DNA of 64,000 nucleotides from Oceanospirillaceae bacterium (GCA_002724925.1 PBQA01000016.1:186001-250000); one strand, 5' to 3'. Shown: positions 8,468 to 21,548, counted from the stretch's first letter. Translations and numbers: made by a program. The notes: generated from the letters alone by a model not told the origin.

Positions 8468-11400
8468 GACCCGCTATCACCATTCCAGCCTCCGCCTCCG
8501 GGCGTGTGTATGCAAAAGGTGTCACCGGATGCAATATCAGTGGCTGCACAGCCCTGTAACCACTCGATCTTCCCAGACTGTCGCAGAACAAAGTTCACCC
8601 CTGTTTTACCCTCTCCGGCACCATTCAATGAGAACGTAGGCACTGATCGGTGACCACTGATAATGTTGGCAGTCATCGGCTCAAGAAAACGAATATGCCT
8701 TTCTACACCATCTCCACCGCGGTGCTCTCCTGCACCGCCGCTGAACTGGCGAACATGAAATAGATCAAGTACCACTGGGTAACGCTGCTCCAGAATTTCA
8801 GGATCGGTCAGACGGGAATTGGTCATGTGAGTATGGACTGCACTCGCGCCCGCGGCCTTTTCTGTTGCTCCCGCGCCACCACACAGTGTTTCGTAATATT
8901 GATAACGCTCATTACCAAAGGTGAAATTATTATTCGTTCCCTGACCACCAGCCATGAGGCCAAGCGCCCCCATTAAGCAATCAACCAGGTACTGGGCTGT
9001 CTCGACGTTGCCAGAAACAACAGCCGCGGGATATTGCGGCGCAATAATCGATGCGTCAGGTACCCGGATTTCTAACGGCCGGAAGAAGCCTGCATTCAAG
9101 GGCATCTGCTTATTCACAAGCACCCGGAAGCTATAGAGAACTGCCGCCTTTACGACCGACGTTGGCGCATTAAAGTTACCCGGATGCATTGGCTGACCTT
9201 TGCGATAGCCGGTACCTTTAAAATCGATCACAGCAGTACGGGAATTATGATCAACATCAATGATCACTTTAAATCGCGTACCATCATCCATGGCATAACT
9301 GAAACTTCCGGATGGCAGTTGCGCCAGACAATCACGCAGTGTCTGTTCAGCATTATCCTGCACGTACTTCATGTACGCGTGCACTGTGTCTGAACCATAC
9401 TGCTGACACAGCCGCTTCAATTCTTCAGCGCCTTTTTCGCAGGCTGCTAACTGAGCCATCAGGTCGGCAATATTCTGATCCGGATTACGGGCCGGATACT
9501 TTGCAGACAGGAGCACCTCACGAAGTGAGGACTCCTGAAACTCGCCAGCACGCATCAGGACCAGATTGTCTAACAACACCCCTTCTTCTTCGATGTGCTG
9601 ACTGTAGGCTGGCATGGAGCCTGGAGTGATCCCACCGATATCCGCATGATGCCCACGCGCCGCGACGAAAAAATCGGCGCGTTGACTATCACTGATAAAG
9701 ACAGGTTTAACCACTGTGACATCAGGGAGATGCGTTCCACCGTTATAAGGGGTGTTTAATACAAACGCGTCACCCGGCTGCATATCGCTATGCTCACGCA
9801 TGACAACGTGAATGCTTTCACTCATTGACCCCAGATGAACGGGAATATGCGGCGCATTTGCAACCAACTCACCCTCGCAATCAAAAACAGCGCACGAGAA
9901 ATCGAGCCGCTCTTTAATGTTGACACTGCTTGCCGTTTTTTCGAGTACAAAACCCATCTGCTCAGCAACGGACATAAACAGGTGGTTAAATATCTCAAGT
10001 GTTACCGGGTCGTACTGCGCAGACTGATCATCAATCGCTGACGCCTCCATCGATTGCCGCTCCAGTACCAGCGCACCACTGGCTAGGACGTTCAGTTGCC
10101 AACCCGGTTCAATAACGTGTGTCGAATTCTGATCGGTCAACAACAGTGGGCCTGTTGCTATAAACCCTTCTGGTAACTCCGCGCGATCATAAACATCGAC
10201 CTCGTGCCAGCGCCCCTGTGCGTATAGACGCGTTGTTGAGCGCGCTTCTGTATCGCTAGCCGATACCTTTGGTAAATCCGCTTCAGGCAATATTGCCCCT
10301 GCCACGGTCACTTCGACCTGCAATGCATCCAGCAAGACGCTTTTCTCAGGGTATATAAATCCGAATAATTGTTTGTGCTGTATTTCAAACGACGCTCTGG
10401 CGTCGGCCTCATTGATCCAATCAACCAGCAAAGGGGTGTCCGAGCCTTCATATCGCAGGTAAACCCGCACAGTGCAGTCGCCAGCCAGTGGACTCGCAGA
10501 CGATAGATTTTTCACTCGCTGCCTGATTTCTGCTGCGGCCACTGACAGTTCTTTTTCAACCGCCTCTTCACCTAACCAGCGCTGATCGGCAATACCAATA
10601 CCATAGGCAGATAAAACGCCCGCCATGGGATGCAGATAGACCGTACTTATTCCCAGGGCAGCAGCAACCGCACACGCATGTTGGCCACCTGCGCCACCAA
10701 ATGCACTAAAGGCATAGTCCTGTACGTCGTAGCCACGCTGTACTGAAATTTTCTTAACCGCAGCGGCCATGCTCTCGACGGCAATATTCAGAAAACCTTC
10801 TGCAAGTTGCTCAGTCGTCCATAGATGCCCTGTTGCCTCGGTGACCTGCTCAGCCAATTCAGAAAATTGTGCCTGCACAGTATCGAGATCCAACGGCTGA
10901 TTCTGCTCTGGACCAAACACAGAAGGAAAAAATGCTGGATTCACCCGCCCCAGCAACAGGTTGCAATCAGTGACGGTCAGAGGGCCGCCATTGCGATAAC
11001 AGGCGGGCCCCGGATAGGCTCCGGCAGATTCTGGCCCTACCTGTAGACGGCCATCGGCAAAGCGGACGATAGAACCGCCACCGGCCGCGACCGTATGAAT
11101 ATTCATCATGGGTACTCGCAAACGCACGCCGTTCACGACAGTTTCAGTTTCGCGCTCAAGCGTCCCTGCGTAGTGACTGACATCCGTTGAGGTGCCTCCC
11201 ATATCAAACCCGACGATGCGCTCAAAGCCATCGGCTTCCGCCGTCCGCACCATACCGACAACACCGCCTGCGGGGCCCGACAGAATCGCATCACGCCCCT
11301 GAAACACTTCGGCTTTGGCGAGCCCACCGTTAGACTGCATAAACTCAAGATCAACACTCTGAGAGGCCGATAATGCCTCTGCCACCTGGTTCACATAACG

Positions 11401-12066
11401 ACGCAACACAGGAGAGAGATAAGCATCGGCGACGGTTGTCTGGCCACGCGGAACAATTTTGACCAGAGGGCTGACGTCATGACTGAGAGAAATCTGGGTA
11501 TAGCCAATATGCTGAGCAATTTCGCGAATGCGTTTTTCGTGCGCCGGATAACGGTATGCATGCATCAACACAACCGCGACACACCGGAACCCTTGATCAT
11601 AGGCTTCCTGAAGCTGAACAAGAGTCGCTTCTTCATCGAGAGCAAACTCCACCGTGCCATCAGCCCGAACGCGTTCAGAGACTTCGTAAACTCGGTCATA
11701 GAGTGGTTCAGGTAAATGAATATTGGTCGCAAAAATATCAGGGCGGGTCTGATAACCAATATCCAGCTGGTCCCGTAGCCCTTTGCTGATCAGAAGAACC
11801 GTCGGCTCTCCTTTGCGCTCAAGCAGAGCATTGGTAGCGACAGTCGTGCCCATACGCACTGACGAAATATCGGTCGGTAAATCAGGGTGGCGAGCCTGCA
11901 GGCGCTGAATCCCCTCAACGGCTGCATCCGCATAATGATCGGGGTTCTCGGATAAGAGTTTGTAAGTCAGTACCCGTTGATCTGGCGTTAAGGCAACGAT
12001 GTCAGTAAAGGTGCCGCCCCGGTCTACCCAGAACTGCCAATGTGTTTGCTGTGAAGCTGATGCCAT
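8464..12066 (-). CDS. 5-oxoprolinase / hydantoinase, fused HyuA-HyuB type
   Basis: ATP-dependent amidohydrolase expected to open 5-oxo-L-proline to glutamate, or a related cyclic amide (hydantoin). At 1200 residues it is the single-chain form like yeast Oxp1, with both halves fused. The HyuA-like half begins [14 protein letters not shown] and includes [10 protein letters not shown] and [18 protein letters not shown]. The HyuB-like half begins around residue 690 ([20 protein letters not shown]) and includes [25 protein letters not shown] and a Gly-rich C-terminus [10 protein letters not shown]. It is monocistronic. The exact substrate in this organism is inferred. No frameshift is seen over its whole length. 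Confidence 0.93.
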   Translation of the reverse strand: MASASQQTHWQFWVDRGGTFTDIVALTPDQRVLTYKLLSENPDHYADAAVEGIQRLQARHPDLPTDISSVRMGTTVATNALLERKGEPTVLLISKGLRDQLDIGYQTRPDIFATNIHLPEPLYDRVYEVSERVRADGTVEFALDEEATLVQLQEAYDQGFRCVAVVLMHAYRYPAHEKRIREIAQHIGYTQISLSHDVSPLVKIVPRGQTTVADAYLSPVLRRYVNQVAEALSASQSVDLEFMQSNGGLAKAEVFQGRDAILSGPAGGVVGMVRTAEADGFERIVGFDMGGTSTDVSHYAGTLERETETVVNGVRLRVPMMNIHTVAAGGGSIVRFADGRLQVGPESAGAYPGPACYRNGGPLTVTDCNLLLGRVNPAFFPSVFGPEQNQPLDLDTVQAQFSELAEQVTEATGHLWTTEQLAEGFLNIAVESMAAAVKKISVQRGYDVQDYAFSAFGGAGGQHACAVAAALGISTVYLHPMAGVLSAYGIGIADQRWLGEEAVEKELSVAAAEIRQRVKNLSSASPLAGDCTVRVYLRYEGSDTPLLVDWINEADARASFEIQHKQLFGFIYPEKSVLLDALQVEVTVAGAILPEADLPKVSASDTEARSTTRLYAQGRWHEVDVYDRAELPEGFIATGPLLLTDQNSTHVIEPGWQLNVLASGALVLERQSMEASAIDDQSAQYDPVTLEIFNHLFMSVAEQMGFVLEKTASSVNIKERLDFSCAVFDCEGELVANAPHIPVHLGSMSESIHVVMREHSDMQPGDAFVLNTPYNGGTHLPDVTVVKPVFISDSQRADFFVAARGHHADIGGITPGSMPAYSQHIEEEGVLLDNLVLMRAGEFQESSLREVLLSAKYPARNPDQNIADLMAQLAACEKGAEELKRLCQQYGSDTVHAYMKYVQDNAEQTLRDCLAQLPSGSFSYAMDDGTRFKVIIDVDHNSRTAVIDFKGTGYRKGQPMHPGNFNAPTSVVKAAVLYSFRVLVNKQMPLNAGFFRPLEIRVPDASIIAPQYPAAVVSGNVETAQYLVDCLMGALGLMAGGQGTNNNFTFGNERYQYYETLCGGAGATEKAAGASAVHTHMTNSRLTDPEILEQRYPVVLDLFHVRQFSGGAGEHRGGDGVERHIRFLEPMTANIISGHRSVPTFSLNGAGEGKTGVNFVLRQSGKIEWLQGCAATDIASGDTFCIHTPGGGGWNGDSGS

Positions 12067-12111
12067 GATCCGCGCTGCCTCTGAAAATCTGAATCAGCGC
12101 GGATGATACCA

Positions 12112-12786
12112 TCACGGCATATTCGCGACCCAGCGTGCGACAGCCTTCAGGTCTTCGTCACTCATATTGCCAACGACCGCAGTCATCGGAGAATTCTTTC
12201 TCGACTCATCGCCCTGCTTAAACTTCAGCAATGTCTTCTCAAGAAATTCGTACGGCTGACCCGCAATCCGGGGATACGTGTGACTGCCATGCCCTTTGTC
12301 ACCATGACAGGCAAAGCACAACGACTGATACACCTGCCGCCCTTTCATATCGGGTTCGGGCCGGTTATCGCGAGGGGTTACAGGTTTATCTGCGAAGTAT
12401 ACAGCTACCGCAACGCGCTCTTCTGCGCTCAGGATTTCCGCCAGTTTGCTCATCACGTAGTTTTTGCGTGTTCCCGAGGCGAACTTCTCAAACTGAGTAA
12501 ACAAATAAGCGGGATTCTGGCTGGCCAGATTCGGCACATAGTCGCGCACGGAATTACCGTCCTTGCCATGACAGCGGAAGCAGAACTGTGCTCGCTCCTG
12601 CCCTTGTGCATTGGCCTTCTGGCGAGCTTCAGGGTCAGCCACAATATTTTCAAACTGCTGCAGTAATCTGGCCGCTTGCTCTGGGCTATCCGCAGACGGA
12701 GTGTCAGCACTCGCAATTGCAGAGAAAGAAGTCAGTAAAACGACAGCCAGGACACAAAGACTGATATTAATAAGGCGATTACTCAT
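12112..12786 (-). CDS. Dihaem c-type cytochrome, c4-like
   Basis: Periplasmic electron-transfer protein. Two CxxCH haem-binding sites are visible (FCFRCHGKDG and LCFACHGDKG), each heading a class-I cytochrome c domain with a later Met ligand region (MSKLAEILS, MTAVVGNMSDEDLKAVA), as in cytochromes c4. I start at 12786 (MSNRLINIS), which begins a clean Sec signal peptide cut after AIASA. The track's ATG at 12810 adds eight residues without a ribosome binding site. The PCu(A)C copper-chaperone gene lies 141 bases upstream on the same strand. Both fit the biogenesis or supply of a copper haem oxidase, though no oxidase genes are in the window. Confidence 0.9.
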   Translation of the reverse strand: MSNRLINISLCVLAVVLLTSFSAIASADTPSADSPEQAARLLQQFENIVADPEARQKANAQGQERAQFCFRCHGKDGNSVRDYVPNLASQNPAYLFTQFEKFASGTRKNYVMSKLAEILSAEERVAVAVYFADKPVTPRDNRPEPDMKGRQVYQSLCFACHGDKGHGSHTYPRIAGQPYEFLEKTLLKFKQGDESRKNSPMTAVVGNMSDEDLKAVARWVANMP

Positions 12787-12927
12787 GAAAAAGACAACTC
12801 TTGCAGGCATAACGATCGTGAGCGCCGAACATACTCAAGGCCGCCAGCCTATGGCCAGCGGCAAATAATACCTGAGTGTCTATTTCTTGCTGAAAACTGA
12901 CTCAGATCAGTATTTACGAAAGCTGTT

Positions 12928-13359
12928 TTACATCGGAGAAAATAAACGTGCTGTGTGTGCTACGCACTCTGAGTTATCGAAACAGAAGGTCATAGGAAGC
13001 TCGTTTGTCAGTGGTGTTTCCAGACCAAATAACATCAGATGCAGACCACCAGGCTCAAGCGTCACGGACTCTCCTGCGGGGACTTCGAGCGAGTCGATCT
13101 GACGCATTTTCATTACGCCATCTTCGTGCAAATGTGTGTGGATCTCGATGGAGCTGGCCCATGGGGCCGATACTGAAACCAGGCGCTGCAGTTCATTACT
13201 GGTGTTGGTCAACGTCATAAATGCAGCACTCATGCTACGCCCCGGAACAGGTTCACGAACATACGGGTCATTAATAATGACAGAATCAGCAGAAGCAGAG
13301 ATCGAGACAAGCGCGGTTACCGCAAAACCGAGGGCGTATTTCAGACAGAATTTCATCAT
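12928..13359 (-). CDS. PCu(A)C periplasmic copper chaperone
   Basis: Periplasmic Cu(I) chaperone of the PCu(A)C / DUF461 family, which delivers copper to the CuA or CuB centre of haem-copper oxidases. The family pattern H-x10-M-x21-H-x-M is visible: IHTHLHEDGVMKM near residues 70-82, then GGLHLMLFGL. The N-terminus is a Sec signal ending ISASA. The track starts at a TTG (13365). I use ATG 13359, which has AAGG seven bases upstream, giving 143 residues. It sits between lapD and the cytochrome c gene, all on the minus strand. The functional link to the cytochrome is inferred from family roles. Confidence 0.92.
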   Translation of the reverse strand: MMKFCLKYALGFAVTALVSISASADSVIINDPYVREPVPGRSMSAAFMTLTNTSNELQRLVSVSAPWASSIEIHTHLHEDGVMKMRQIDSLEVPAGESVTLEPGGLHLMLFGLETPLTNELPMTFCFDNSECVAHTARLFSPM

Positions 13360-13477
13360 GGACAACCTTAATTACAACCAAAACCAGACTTCTGCCTGCA
13401 ACAGTCAGAAGACGCTCGATAATACGCCATACAGCGGCGTATTCAGAGCGGCAGATTGTCGCACAGGCGACTGGTTA

Positions 13478-15457
13478 TCACACTGCCGGGCGCCAGTTCA
13501 CCGCGTCTTCGAGGCTGTCTAATGGTCGGGTAAAGTAATAGCCACCCAGACCATCAACCCCTGTCTGACGCACGGCATTGACGTCAGGAGCCTCTTCCAG
13601 CCCTTCCGCCAGTACCAACAGGTCCAGGTTGTGTGCAATCTGAACCATACTCTGAATATAGAATTTATGATCCTGTGCCAGATGCACACCGCGGTTAAAA
13701 CTGCCGTCGATACGCACATAGGCCAGTGGCAAGCGTTGCAGATAGGCGAATGCCATGGTGCCCGTGCCTACCTGATCAATGCCGACATCGACACCGAAAG
13801 GTTGCAGTTTCAGCGCAAGCCGGGCAATCGCGTGTTCTGCTGAGTACAGCGCAAACTCCGGTACCTCAAGCGCGATACGACGCGCCTGTTCAGGGTATCG
13901 GGCAAGAAGCTCAGCCAGCGACTGATGGAAACTCTCATCCAGCACAGACGCAGGCGACAGGTTGACGCAGAAGCGGACCGGCTCGGCGTTTTTATCAAGG
14001 CCGCCCATCGAGTTGAACACTTTTTCAATCACCACCAGGTCAAAACGCGCGGCCAGTCTGTGCTGCTCAATCATTGGCCAGAAGCGAGCCGCAGATAGCG
14101 TTTGCCCTTGCCAGCCCACACGGCTGAACACTTCTACCTGTAACAGCTTCTGATCGTGATTAGAAATCACAGGCAGGTATTGCAGCTGAATACTCTGCTC
14201 TTCAAGAACAGTATTCAGCAAAGTCCGCCATTCACCTGCGGTCCATTCATCAAACTCAGAATCACTGCGCTGGTACAACTGATACTTAGCCGTGGGCTGA
14301 CGCTGTGCCTGGCGCAAGGCGGCATCGGCACGACTGAAGGCATCCACAGGGTCATCCTGATCCCCCTGCAGGAAAACAGCTCCCATATGGAAGCAGAGTT
14401 CGTTTCGCTGAGATAATGCTGAAACGCTCATCAGACTGAACGCCTGCTGTACGATATCGTCCGCCTGAGTGCGATCAGCACAAGGGACAAACAGAGAAAA
14501 ATCGGCACCGGCACGGCGCCCTAATAAACTGTGCGGGTAATCCGTGCGCCATTGTTCAAGCGACTTACCCAGCAAAGCCAATAAATCATCACCAGCCTGA
14601 CGGCCCGCATTCAGGTTGAATTCAGCAAAATTCTGAATCTGCATAATAACCAGCACGCCGCTGTGTTCATCATCGCGAGACAGGATATGCCCAAACTGCT
14701 GATCAAAGCCCCGACGGTTGAGCAGACCCGTAGGCGCATCAAGATACGACTCTTCGCGCAGCCGCTCGGTCATTTCAGCCTGCTCAGCGAAAATTGCCTG
14801 TAGCTTACGCACCATTTTATTCATGGCCTCCACGACACGGCGCAGTTCGCGCGCGCGGGGAATGTTCTCCTGCACCTGAAGATCACGTTCGGATATCGCC
14901 AGAGCCTGCTGCTCAACCCGAACCAACGATCTGAACAACAAGCGCAGTAGCAGTTGCAACGCCACCAGCGCAATCAGCAGCACCCAGGCGAACCAGATCA
15001 TTTCAGCACTGATCATGCCCCACAGGTCGCGGTACGCAAAATCCGCATGACTGATGACGGTAACCGTACCCAGGCGTTGCCAGCCTCGGGTGACGTCGGC
15101 CTCGGCCGGGATAAGCTCAAGGGGCACCAGTTTCTGGAACCATTCAGGCGCACCGCCGCTGCTGAACGCTTCACGAGCGCGACGATGAAGAGTTTCACCG
15201 TCGGTCCGGGCAAAAGTGATGTCTTCAAAAAATCCGCGATCAAAGAGCACGTCCATCAGACGGGTCTGCTGCACAGAGTCATCTGCATCAATCTGCGACA
15301 TAGAAAGCGCCAGAGAGGTAGCCGCATCATACGCCCGACCGTTAAGCTGCTGTTCGAAGTAATCACGTCCATTGATCACAGTAACGACCAGGTTTCCTGC
15401 CAGCAACACGACGACCAGCAGACTGGCGAGTAGAGAAAATTGTTGTCTGAGTGTCAT
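13478..15457 (-). CDS. lapD: LapD-type degenerate GGDEF/EAL c-di-GMP receptor
   Basis: Inner-membrane receptor that binds cytoplasmic c-di-GMP and, when bound, sequesters the periplasmic protease LapG. This keeps the large adhesin on the cell surface. Order: TM helix about 7-27, periplasmic output domain, second TM about 150-170, HAMP, GGDEF-like, EAL-like, 659 residues. Both enzymatic sites are decayed. The GGDEF motif reads AGADF (GRRAGADFSLFVP), EAL reads EVF (LLQVEVFSRV), and the usual DDFGTG metal site reads DQVGTG. It is therefore a receptor rather than an enzyme, as in Pseudomonas LapD. lapG lies 4 bases upstream in the same operon, which settles the assignment. Confidence 0.93.
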   Translation of the reverse strand: MTLRQQFSLLASLLVVVLLAGNLVVTVINGRDYFEQQLNGRAYDAATSLALSMSQIDADDSVQQTRLMDVLFDRGFFEDITFARTDGETLHRRAREAFSSGGAPEWFQKLVPLELIPAEADVTRGWQRLGTVTVISHADFAYRDLWGMISAEMIWFAWVLLIALVALQLLLRLLFRSLVRVEQQALAISERDLQVQENIPRARELRRVVEAMNKMVRKLQAIFAEQAEMTERLREESYLDAPTGLLNRRGFDQQFGHILSRDDEHSGVLVIMQIQNFAEFNLNAGRQAGDDLLALLGKSLEQWRTDYPHSLLGRRAGADFSLFVPCADRTQADDIVQQAFSLMSVSALSQRNELCFHMGAVFLQGDQDDPVDAFSRADAALRQAQRQPTAKYQLYQRSDSEFDEWTAGEWRTLLNTVLEEQSIQLQYLPVISNHDQKLLQVEVFSRVGWQGQTLSAARFWPMIEQHRLAARFDLVVIEKVFNSMGGLDKNAEPVRFCVNLSPASVLDESFHQSLAELLARYPEQARRIALEVPEFALYSAEHAIARLALKLQPFGVDVGIDQVGTGTMAFAYLQRLPLAYVRIDGSFNRGVHLAQDHKFYIQSMVQIAHNLDLLVLAEGLEEAPDVNAVRQTGVDGLGGYYFTRPLDSLEDAVNWRPAV

Positions 15458-15461
15458 GAGC

Positions 15462-16139
15462 TTATAAGTCCATACCTAGGTTATTCATCCGGACCCGAAG
15501 GTCCGTCCATAAATCAAGTTTGTTGGGGTCTCCCAACAGTATCCCCTGCCCCTTCATTTTGTCGAGCCACATTCCATTCGCATTGAAGCTGTAAACCGGA
15601 TCAAGATCCGGACGTTTACTGGCAGGACGTATCTGATTGATCAGATTATCAAGCACCAGAGGAATGGCATCAGGGGTGGGGAAATACGTCAGTACCATAT
15701 GTGCCTGATTCAAACGCACCGCCTTAACATAGGTGATACGCAGCTTTGAGACATCCACCCCGATTTTAGACAGGGTGTAATACTTTGCGATTACGTAGTC
15801 TTCGCAGTCGCCACCATTGGTACCCAGTGCCTCATAGGGAGTCGCCCAGTAGTCGATCTTTCCCCAGTGTTTATCATCGTTATAAAAAGGCACACGTTTA
15901 TTAAAGAAGTAATTGACCTCTTCAAGTTTTCTGTCTTCCGGATAGTTGGCCACCCGCTCCATCATGCGACGCCAGTCTTCGATACGACGGCCAGCGCTGT
16001 AGTCGTATTCTTTTTCAGCCCGCGCCACCAGATCCTCTGGAACCCACTGATTCACGTCAGCCACCAGAGTCGCTGATATCAGCAACGAACTCCAGAATAG
16101 CTTTTCAGACAAAGCAGTAGTCAGACGTTTCAGCTTCAT
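15462..16139 (-). CDS. lapG: LapG-type periplasmic cysteine protease
   Basis: Bacterial transglutaminase-like cysteine proteinase (BTLCP, DUF920). It cuts the N-terminal di-Ala site of LapA-like adhesins to release biofilm cells, is Ca2+ dependent, and is held inactive by LapD at high c-di-GMP. At 225 residues it has the family length. The Cys-His-Asp triad is visible as NGGDCEDYVIAKY, NQAHMVLTYF and PLVLDNLINQ. The N-terminus has a signal-like hydrophobic stretch (LFWSSLLISATLVADV). It is transcribed first in the lapG-lapD operon and is divergent from aroQ. The adhesin substrate and its type I secretion genes are not in the window. Confidence 0.94.
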   Translation of the reverse strand: MKLKRLTTALSEKLFWSSLLISATLVADVNQWVPEDLVARAEKEYDYSAGRRIEDWRRMMERVANYPEDRKLEEVNYFFNKRVPFYNDDKHWGKIDYWATPYEALGTNGGDCEDYVIAKYYTLSKIGVDVSKLRITYVKAVRLNQAHMVLTYFPTPDAIPLVLDNLINQIRPASKRPDLDPVYSFNANGMWLDKMKGQGILLGDPNKLDLWTDLRVRMNNLGMDL

Positions 16140-16320
16140 GAACAGTAATGCCAGGCTCGGGTAAACAATGAACGCCCAACAGACCAGAATCAGGGGCTGT
16201 ATAAACTATAGACGTTCCCAGCATTTTCGCTTTCAATCACTCGCTCAGGGCCCGCCCGCTGGACGCTGCGGCGCTTTTTCGGCAAACTCGCAGCAGAAAC
16301 ACACGCATCTGGATACAACC

Positions 16321-16761
16321 ATGTCACGCATACTCCTTCTGCAAGGGCCTAACCTGAACCTGCTCGGCACCCGTGAACCCCATATTTACGGTTCAACCAC
16401 GCTGGCGGACATTGAGCAAACGCTGCGCCCTGCTGCTGAAGCCGCCGGACATGAGCTGGAGCAGCTGCAAAGCAATGCCGAGCACATCCTGATCGACCGG
16501 ATTCACGCCGCACGCGACGACGGCACCCGCTTTATTCTTATCAACCCGGGTGCCTTCACTCACACCAGCGTAGCGATTCGCGATGCCCTTGCTGGCGTGG
16601 CAATCCCCTTCATTGAAGTACACATTTCTAATGTGCATGCTCGCGAGCCATTCCGTCAGCACTCGTACCTGTCAGACATCGCTCAGGGCGTCATCTGTGG
16701 GTTGGGTGTACAAGGCTACGAACTGGCGCTGCAGGCTGCCATTACACAGGTAAACGCATAA
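16321..16761 (+). CDS. aroQ: 3-dehydroquinate dehydratase, type II
   Basis: Dodecameric shikimate-pathway enzyme that converts 3-dehydroquinate to 3-dehydroshikimate. I start at 16321 ([16 protein letters not shown]), 146 residues, the normal size. The track's 16168 start adds 51 residues of non-family sequence. Signatures: [16 protein letters not shown] with the catalytic Tyr and Arg, [16 protein letters not shown], and [17 protein letters not shown] with the catalytic His region. It is followed after only two bases by prmA. In related genomes accB and accC usually stand between them, and here they are absent. Confidence 0.97.
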   Translation: MSRILLLQGPNLNLLGTREPHIYGSTTLADIEQTLRPAAEAAGHELEQLQSNAEHILIDRIHAARDDGTRFILINPGAFTHTSVAIRDALAGVAIPFIEVHISNVHAREPFRQHSYLSDIAQGVICGLGVQGYELALQAAITQVNA

Positions 16762-16763
16762 TC

Positions 16764-17654
16764 ATGTCCTGGATCCAGATCCGAATTCATACCAACAGCG
16801 AATGGGTAAGCAAAGTCGAAGACACTCTGATGGAGTGCGGCTCGCTGTCTGTCACACTGAAAGATGATGCTGACCAGCCGATTCTCGAACCCGAACTGGG
16901 CACGACCCCCGTCTGGGACGAAACCTGTGTCATCGGCCTCTTTGAGGCAACACGAGACCCCGCCGAACTCAGTGCAGAACTGAACAGCGTATTTTTTCTG
17001 AAAGCCAAAGCAGACCTGCCTCGTCATAAGATCGAGATCCTCGAAGACAAAGACTGGGTGCGAGAATGGATGGATAACTACCATCCAATGCAGTTCGGCG
17101 AACGACTCTGGGTATGTCCGAGCTGGAAAGAGCCTCCGCAGAAGGATGCGGTTAACCTCCTGCTCGACCCGGGTCTTGCCTTCGGTACCGGCACCCACCC
17201 AACCACGTCGCTGTGTCTGAAGTTTCTCGATCGTGAAGTAAAAGGCGGCGAACTGGTCGTCGACTTTGGCTGCGGCAGCGGGATTCTGGGTATCGCTGCC
17301 CTGCTTTTAGGTGCCAATCACATGGCAGGCACGGATATCGACCCGCAGGCGCTACTGGCCACCGAAGACAACGCTAACCGCAACGGCATCAGCCGTGACC
17401 AATATGAAATCTATCTACCAGAGAATACGCCTGAACTGCAGGCCGATATTATGGTCGCAAACATATTAGCTGGCCCGCTTGAGCAATTGGCGCCAACCAT
17501 TGCAGGACTGACACGTAGCGGTGGTAAACTCGCCTTATCCGGCCTGCTGGCAGAACAAGCCGAGACCATCAGCCAGTGCTACGGTCAATGGTTTGAAATG
17601 AACGCACCGGAGCAAGAAGGCGACTGGGTCGTACTCACAGGGATAAAACGCTGA
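16764..17654 (+). CDS. prmA: Ribosomal protein L11 methyltransferase
   Basis: SAM-dependent enzyme that trimethylates several amino groups of ribosomal protein L11. 296 residues, family length. The N-terminal L11-recognition domain begins MSWIQIRIHTNSEW. The methyltransferase domain carries the GTGTHPTTSLCL motif and the SAM-binding loop VDFGCGSGILGIAAL, with MVANILAGPL as motif IV. It is packed between aroQ (2-base gap) and the zinc-ribbon gene (1-base gap), so all three are co-transcribed. No irregularity is seen. Confidence 0.97.
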   Translation: MSWIQIRIHTNSEWVSKVEDTLMECGSLSVTLKDDADQPILEPELGTTPVWDETCVIGLFEATRDPAELSAELNSVFFLKAKADLPRHKIEILEDKDWVREWMDNYHPMQFGERLWVCPSWKEPPQKDAVNLLLDPGLAFGTGTHPTTSLCLKFLDREVKGGELVVDFGCGSGILGIAALLLGANHMAGTDIDPQALLATEDNANRNGISRDQYEIYLPENTPELQADIMVANILAGPLEQLAPTIAGLTRSGGKLALSGLLAEQAETISQCYGQWFEMNAPEQEGDWVVLTGIKR

Positions 17655-17655
17655 A

Positions 17656-20064
<2,409 letters not shown>

Positions 20065-20080
20065 AAGTCAATGCTGAAAT

Positions 20081-20097
20081 TGCGCAAAATATGCGCA
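20081..20097. other. TGCGCA-AAATA-TGCGCA inverted/direct repeat
   Basis: Two TGCGCA palindromes are separated by five bases just after the DUF3426 stop and are followed by a T-rich stretch. It could be a weak terminator hairpin or part of the dusB-fis control region. Confidence 0.4.
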
Positions 20098-20105
20098 GTT
20101 TTCCC

Positions 20106-20134
20106 TTTATTCATAAAGGGGTTGGGAGTATCAT
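20106..20134 (+). promoter_or_regulatory. Candidate dusB-fis promoter
   Basis: TATCAT at 20129-20134 lies 17 bases after a weak TTTATT and is followed by a GC-rich discriminator (AGCGCC), the type seen in stringently controlled fis operons. The -35 match is poor, so this is tentative. Confidence 0.35.
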
Positions 20135-20182
20135 AGCGCCTCTTTTTCAGCACACTTTTTAACCAGAAGGCCACCGTCTTCT

Positions 20183-21169
20183 ATGCCCTCAATTGGCCCT
20201 TACACGCTACCGAACCCCGTGGTTCTGGCTCCTATGGCGGGAGTCACCGACCGCCCGTTCCGCCAGCTCTGCCGAGAATTAGGTGCAGGACTGGTCGTCG
20301 GCGAAATGGTTTCTGGCAAGCCCGAATTGCGCAACACGCGTAAGTCGAAACTGCGCCTGGACCACACCGGAGAGCCCGAACCAATTGCCGTTCAGATCGT
20401 CGGTGGCGACCCGGAAATCATGGCCAACAGCGCCCGCTTCAATGTTGAGAACGGCGCTCAGATTATCGACATCAATATGGGATGTCCGGCGAAAAAAGTG
20501 TGCAACAAGGCTGCTGGCTCCGCATTACTGCGCGATGAAGCCTTAGTGAAAGATATATTGCAGGCCACAGTTGAAGCCGTCGATGTTCCTGTCAGCCTGA
20601 AAATCCGCACGGGCTGGAGTCCTGACTCCCGCAATGCCGTGCGCATCGCCGAAATTGCAGAAGCCGCAGGCATTGTATCTCTGGCGGTTCACGGACGTAC
20701 CCGCGCGTGTGGCTATGCCAACACCGTTGAGTACGACACCATTCGTGACGTAAAAGCCAGCACGTCGTTGCCCGTGTTCGCGAACGGCGACATCACCAGC
20801 GCCCGCAAGGCCGCGGAAGTGATGAACTATACCGGCGCCGACGGGGTATTAATCGGTCGCGCCGCCCAGGGACAACCCTGGATATTTAGAGAGGTCGTTC
20901 ATTTCCTCAACACAGGAAACGAACTCGCAGCACCAGATCTGCACGAAGTAGAAACGATTCTGCAGCGACATCTGGTTTCTCTCTACGATTTTTACGGTGA
21001 GTACTTAGGGGTACGCATCGCACGGAAACACGTCAGCTGGTACCTGAAGAGCCAGCCGGGCAACAGTTTCCGGAAACAGTTTAATCAATTAGACAGTCCC
21101 ACCGCACAGATGGAATCGATTGCGGAGTATTTCCGTAATCCATCGTTAAGGAAGGAAGCAGCAGCATGA
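20183..21169 (+). CDS. dusB: tRNA-dihydrouridine synthase B
   Basis: FMN-dependent enzyme that reduces specific uridines of tRNA to dihydrouridine using NADPH. 328 residues. The TIM-barrel start [22 protein letters not shown] is diagnostic. The catalytic Cys lies in [20 protein letters not shown], and FMN phosphate is bound at [18 protein letters not shown]. Its stop overlaps the fis start by four bases (ATGA), the classic dusB-fis operon, in which the first gene controls production of Fis. Identification is firm. Confidence 0.97.
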   Translation: MPSIGPYTLPNPVVLAPMAGVTDRPFRQLCRELGAGLVVGEMVSGKPELRNTRKSKLRLDHTGEPEPIAVQIVGGDPEIMANSARFNVENGAQIIDINMGCPAKKVCNKAAGSALLRDEALVKDILQATVEAVDVPVSLKIRTGWSPDSRNAVRIAEIAEAAGIVSLAVHGRTRACGYANTVEYDTIRDVKASTSLPVFANGDITSARKAAEVMNYTGADGVLIGRAAQGQPWIFREVVHFLNTGNELAAPDLHEVETILQRHLVSLYDFYGEYLGVRIARKHVSWYLKSQPGNSFRKQFNQLDSPTAQMESIAEYFRNPSLRKEAAA

Positions 21170-21480
21170 GCTCAGAAGCAATTATCAGACAGGTTGAACC
21201 AGTGACAGAACCAGCGAACTCCGAGAACCATTTCACCACCATCGCAGACTCGACACACACACTGCGTGAGAGCGTTGAGATCGCGCTCAAGAATTATTTT
21301 GATGCTATGGATGGCCAGCCAGTATCCGAGCTGTATGAAATGGTTCTGGCAGAAGTTGAAGCACCGCTGCTGGAAACCGTTATGCGTTACACCCGCGACA
21401 ACCAGACCAAAGCGTCCATTGTACTGGGCCTCAACCGCGGCACGCTGCGTAAAAAACTTAAGCAATACGGCATGCTCTGA
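21166..21480 (+). CDS. fis: DNA-binding nucleoid protein Fis
   Basis: Small dimeric nucleoid-associated protein that bends DNA and regulates rRNA, tRNA and many growth-phase genes. 104 residues. The C-terminal helix-turn-helix is intact ([26 protein letters not shown]), preceded by the dimerisation helices ([17 protein letters not shown]). The N-terminal arm is longer than in E. coli. The start codon overlaps the dusB stop as ATGA, and an intrinsic terminator follows 25 bases after the stop, closing the dusB-fis unit. Confidence 0.97.
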   Translation: MSSEAIIRQVEPVTEPANSENHFTTIADSTHTLRESVEIALKNYFDAMDGQPVSELYEMVLAEVEAPLLETVMRYTRDNQTKASIVLGLNRGTLRKKLKQYGML

Positions 21481-21503
21481 GCAACGCCCGATATAACGTT
21501 TTC

Positions 21504-21529
21504 AGACGGCTGAGATAATCAGCCGTTTT
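21504..21529 (+). terminator. Intrinsic terminator after fis
   Basis: ACGGCTGA / TCAGCCGT, an 8-bp stem with a five-base loop followed by TTTTC, lies 25 bases after the fis stop and before purH. Confidence 0.8.
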
Positions 21530-21548
21530 CACTTCCCGACTAGTTAAG

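Noticed and set aside
12103-12666. 187-residue plus-strand ORF opposite the cytochrome c gene
   Set aside because: It is an antisense shadow: the minus strand carries two CxxCH motifs and a signal peptide.
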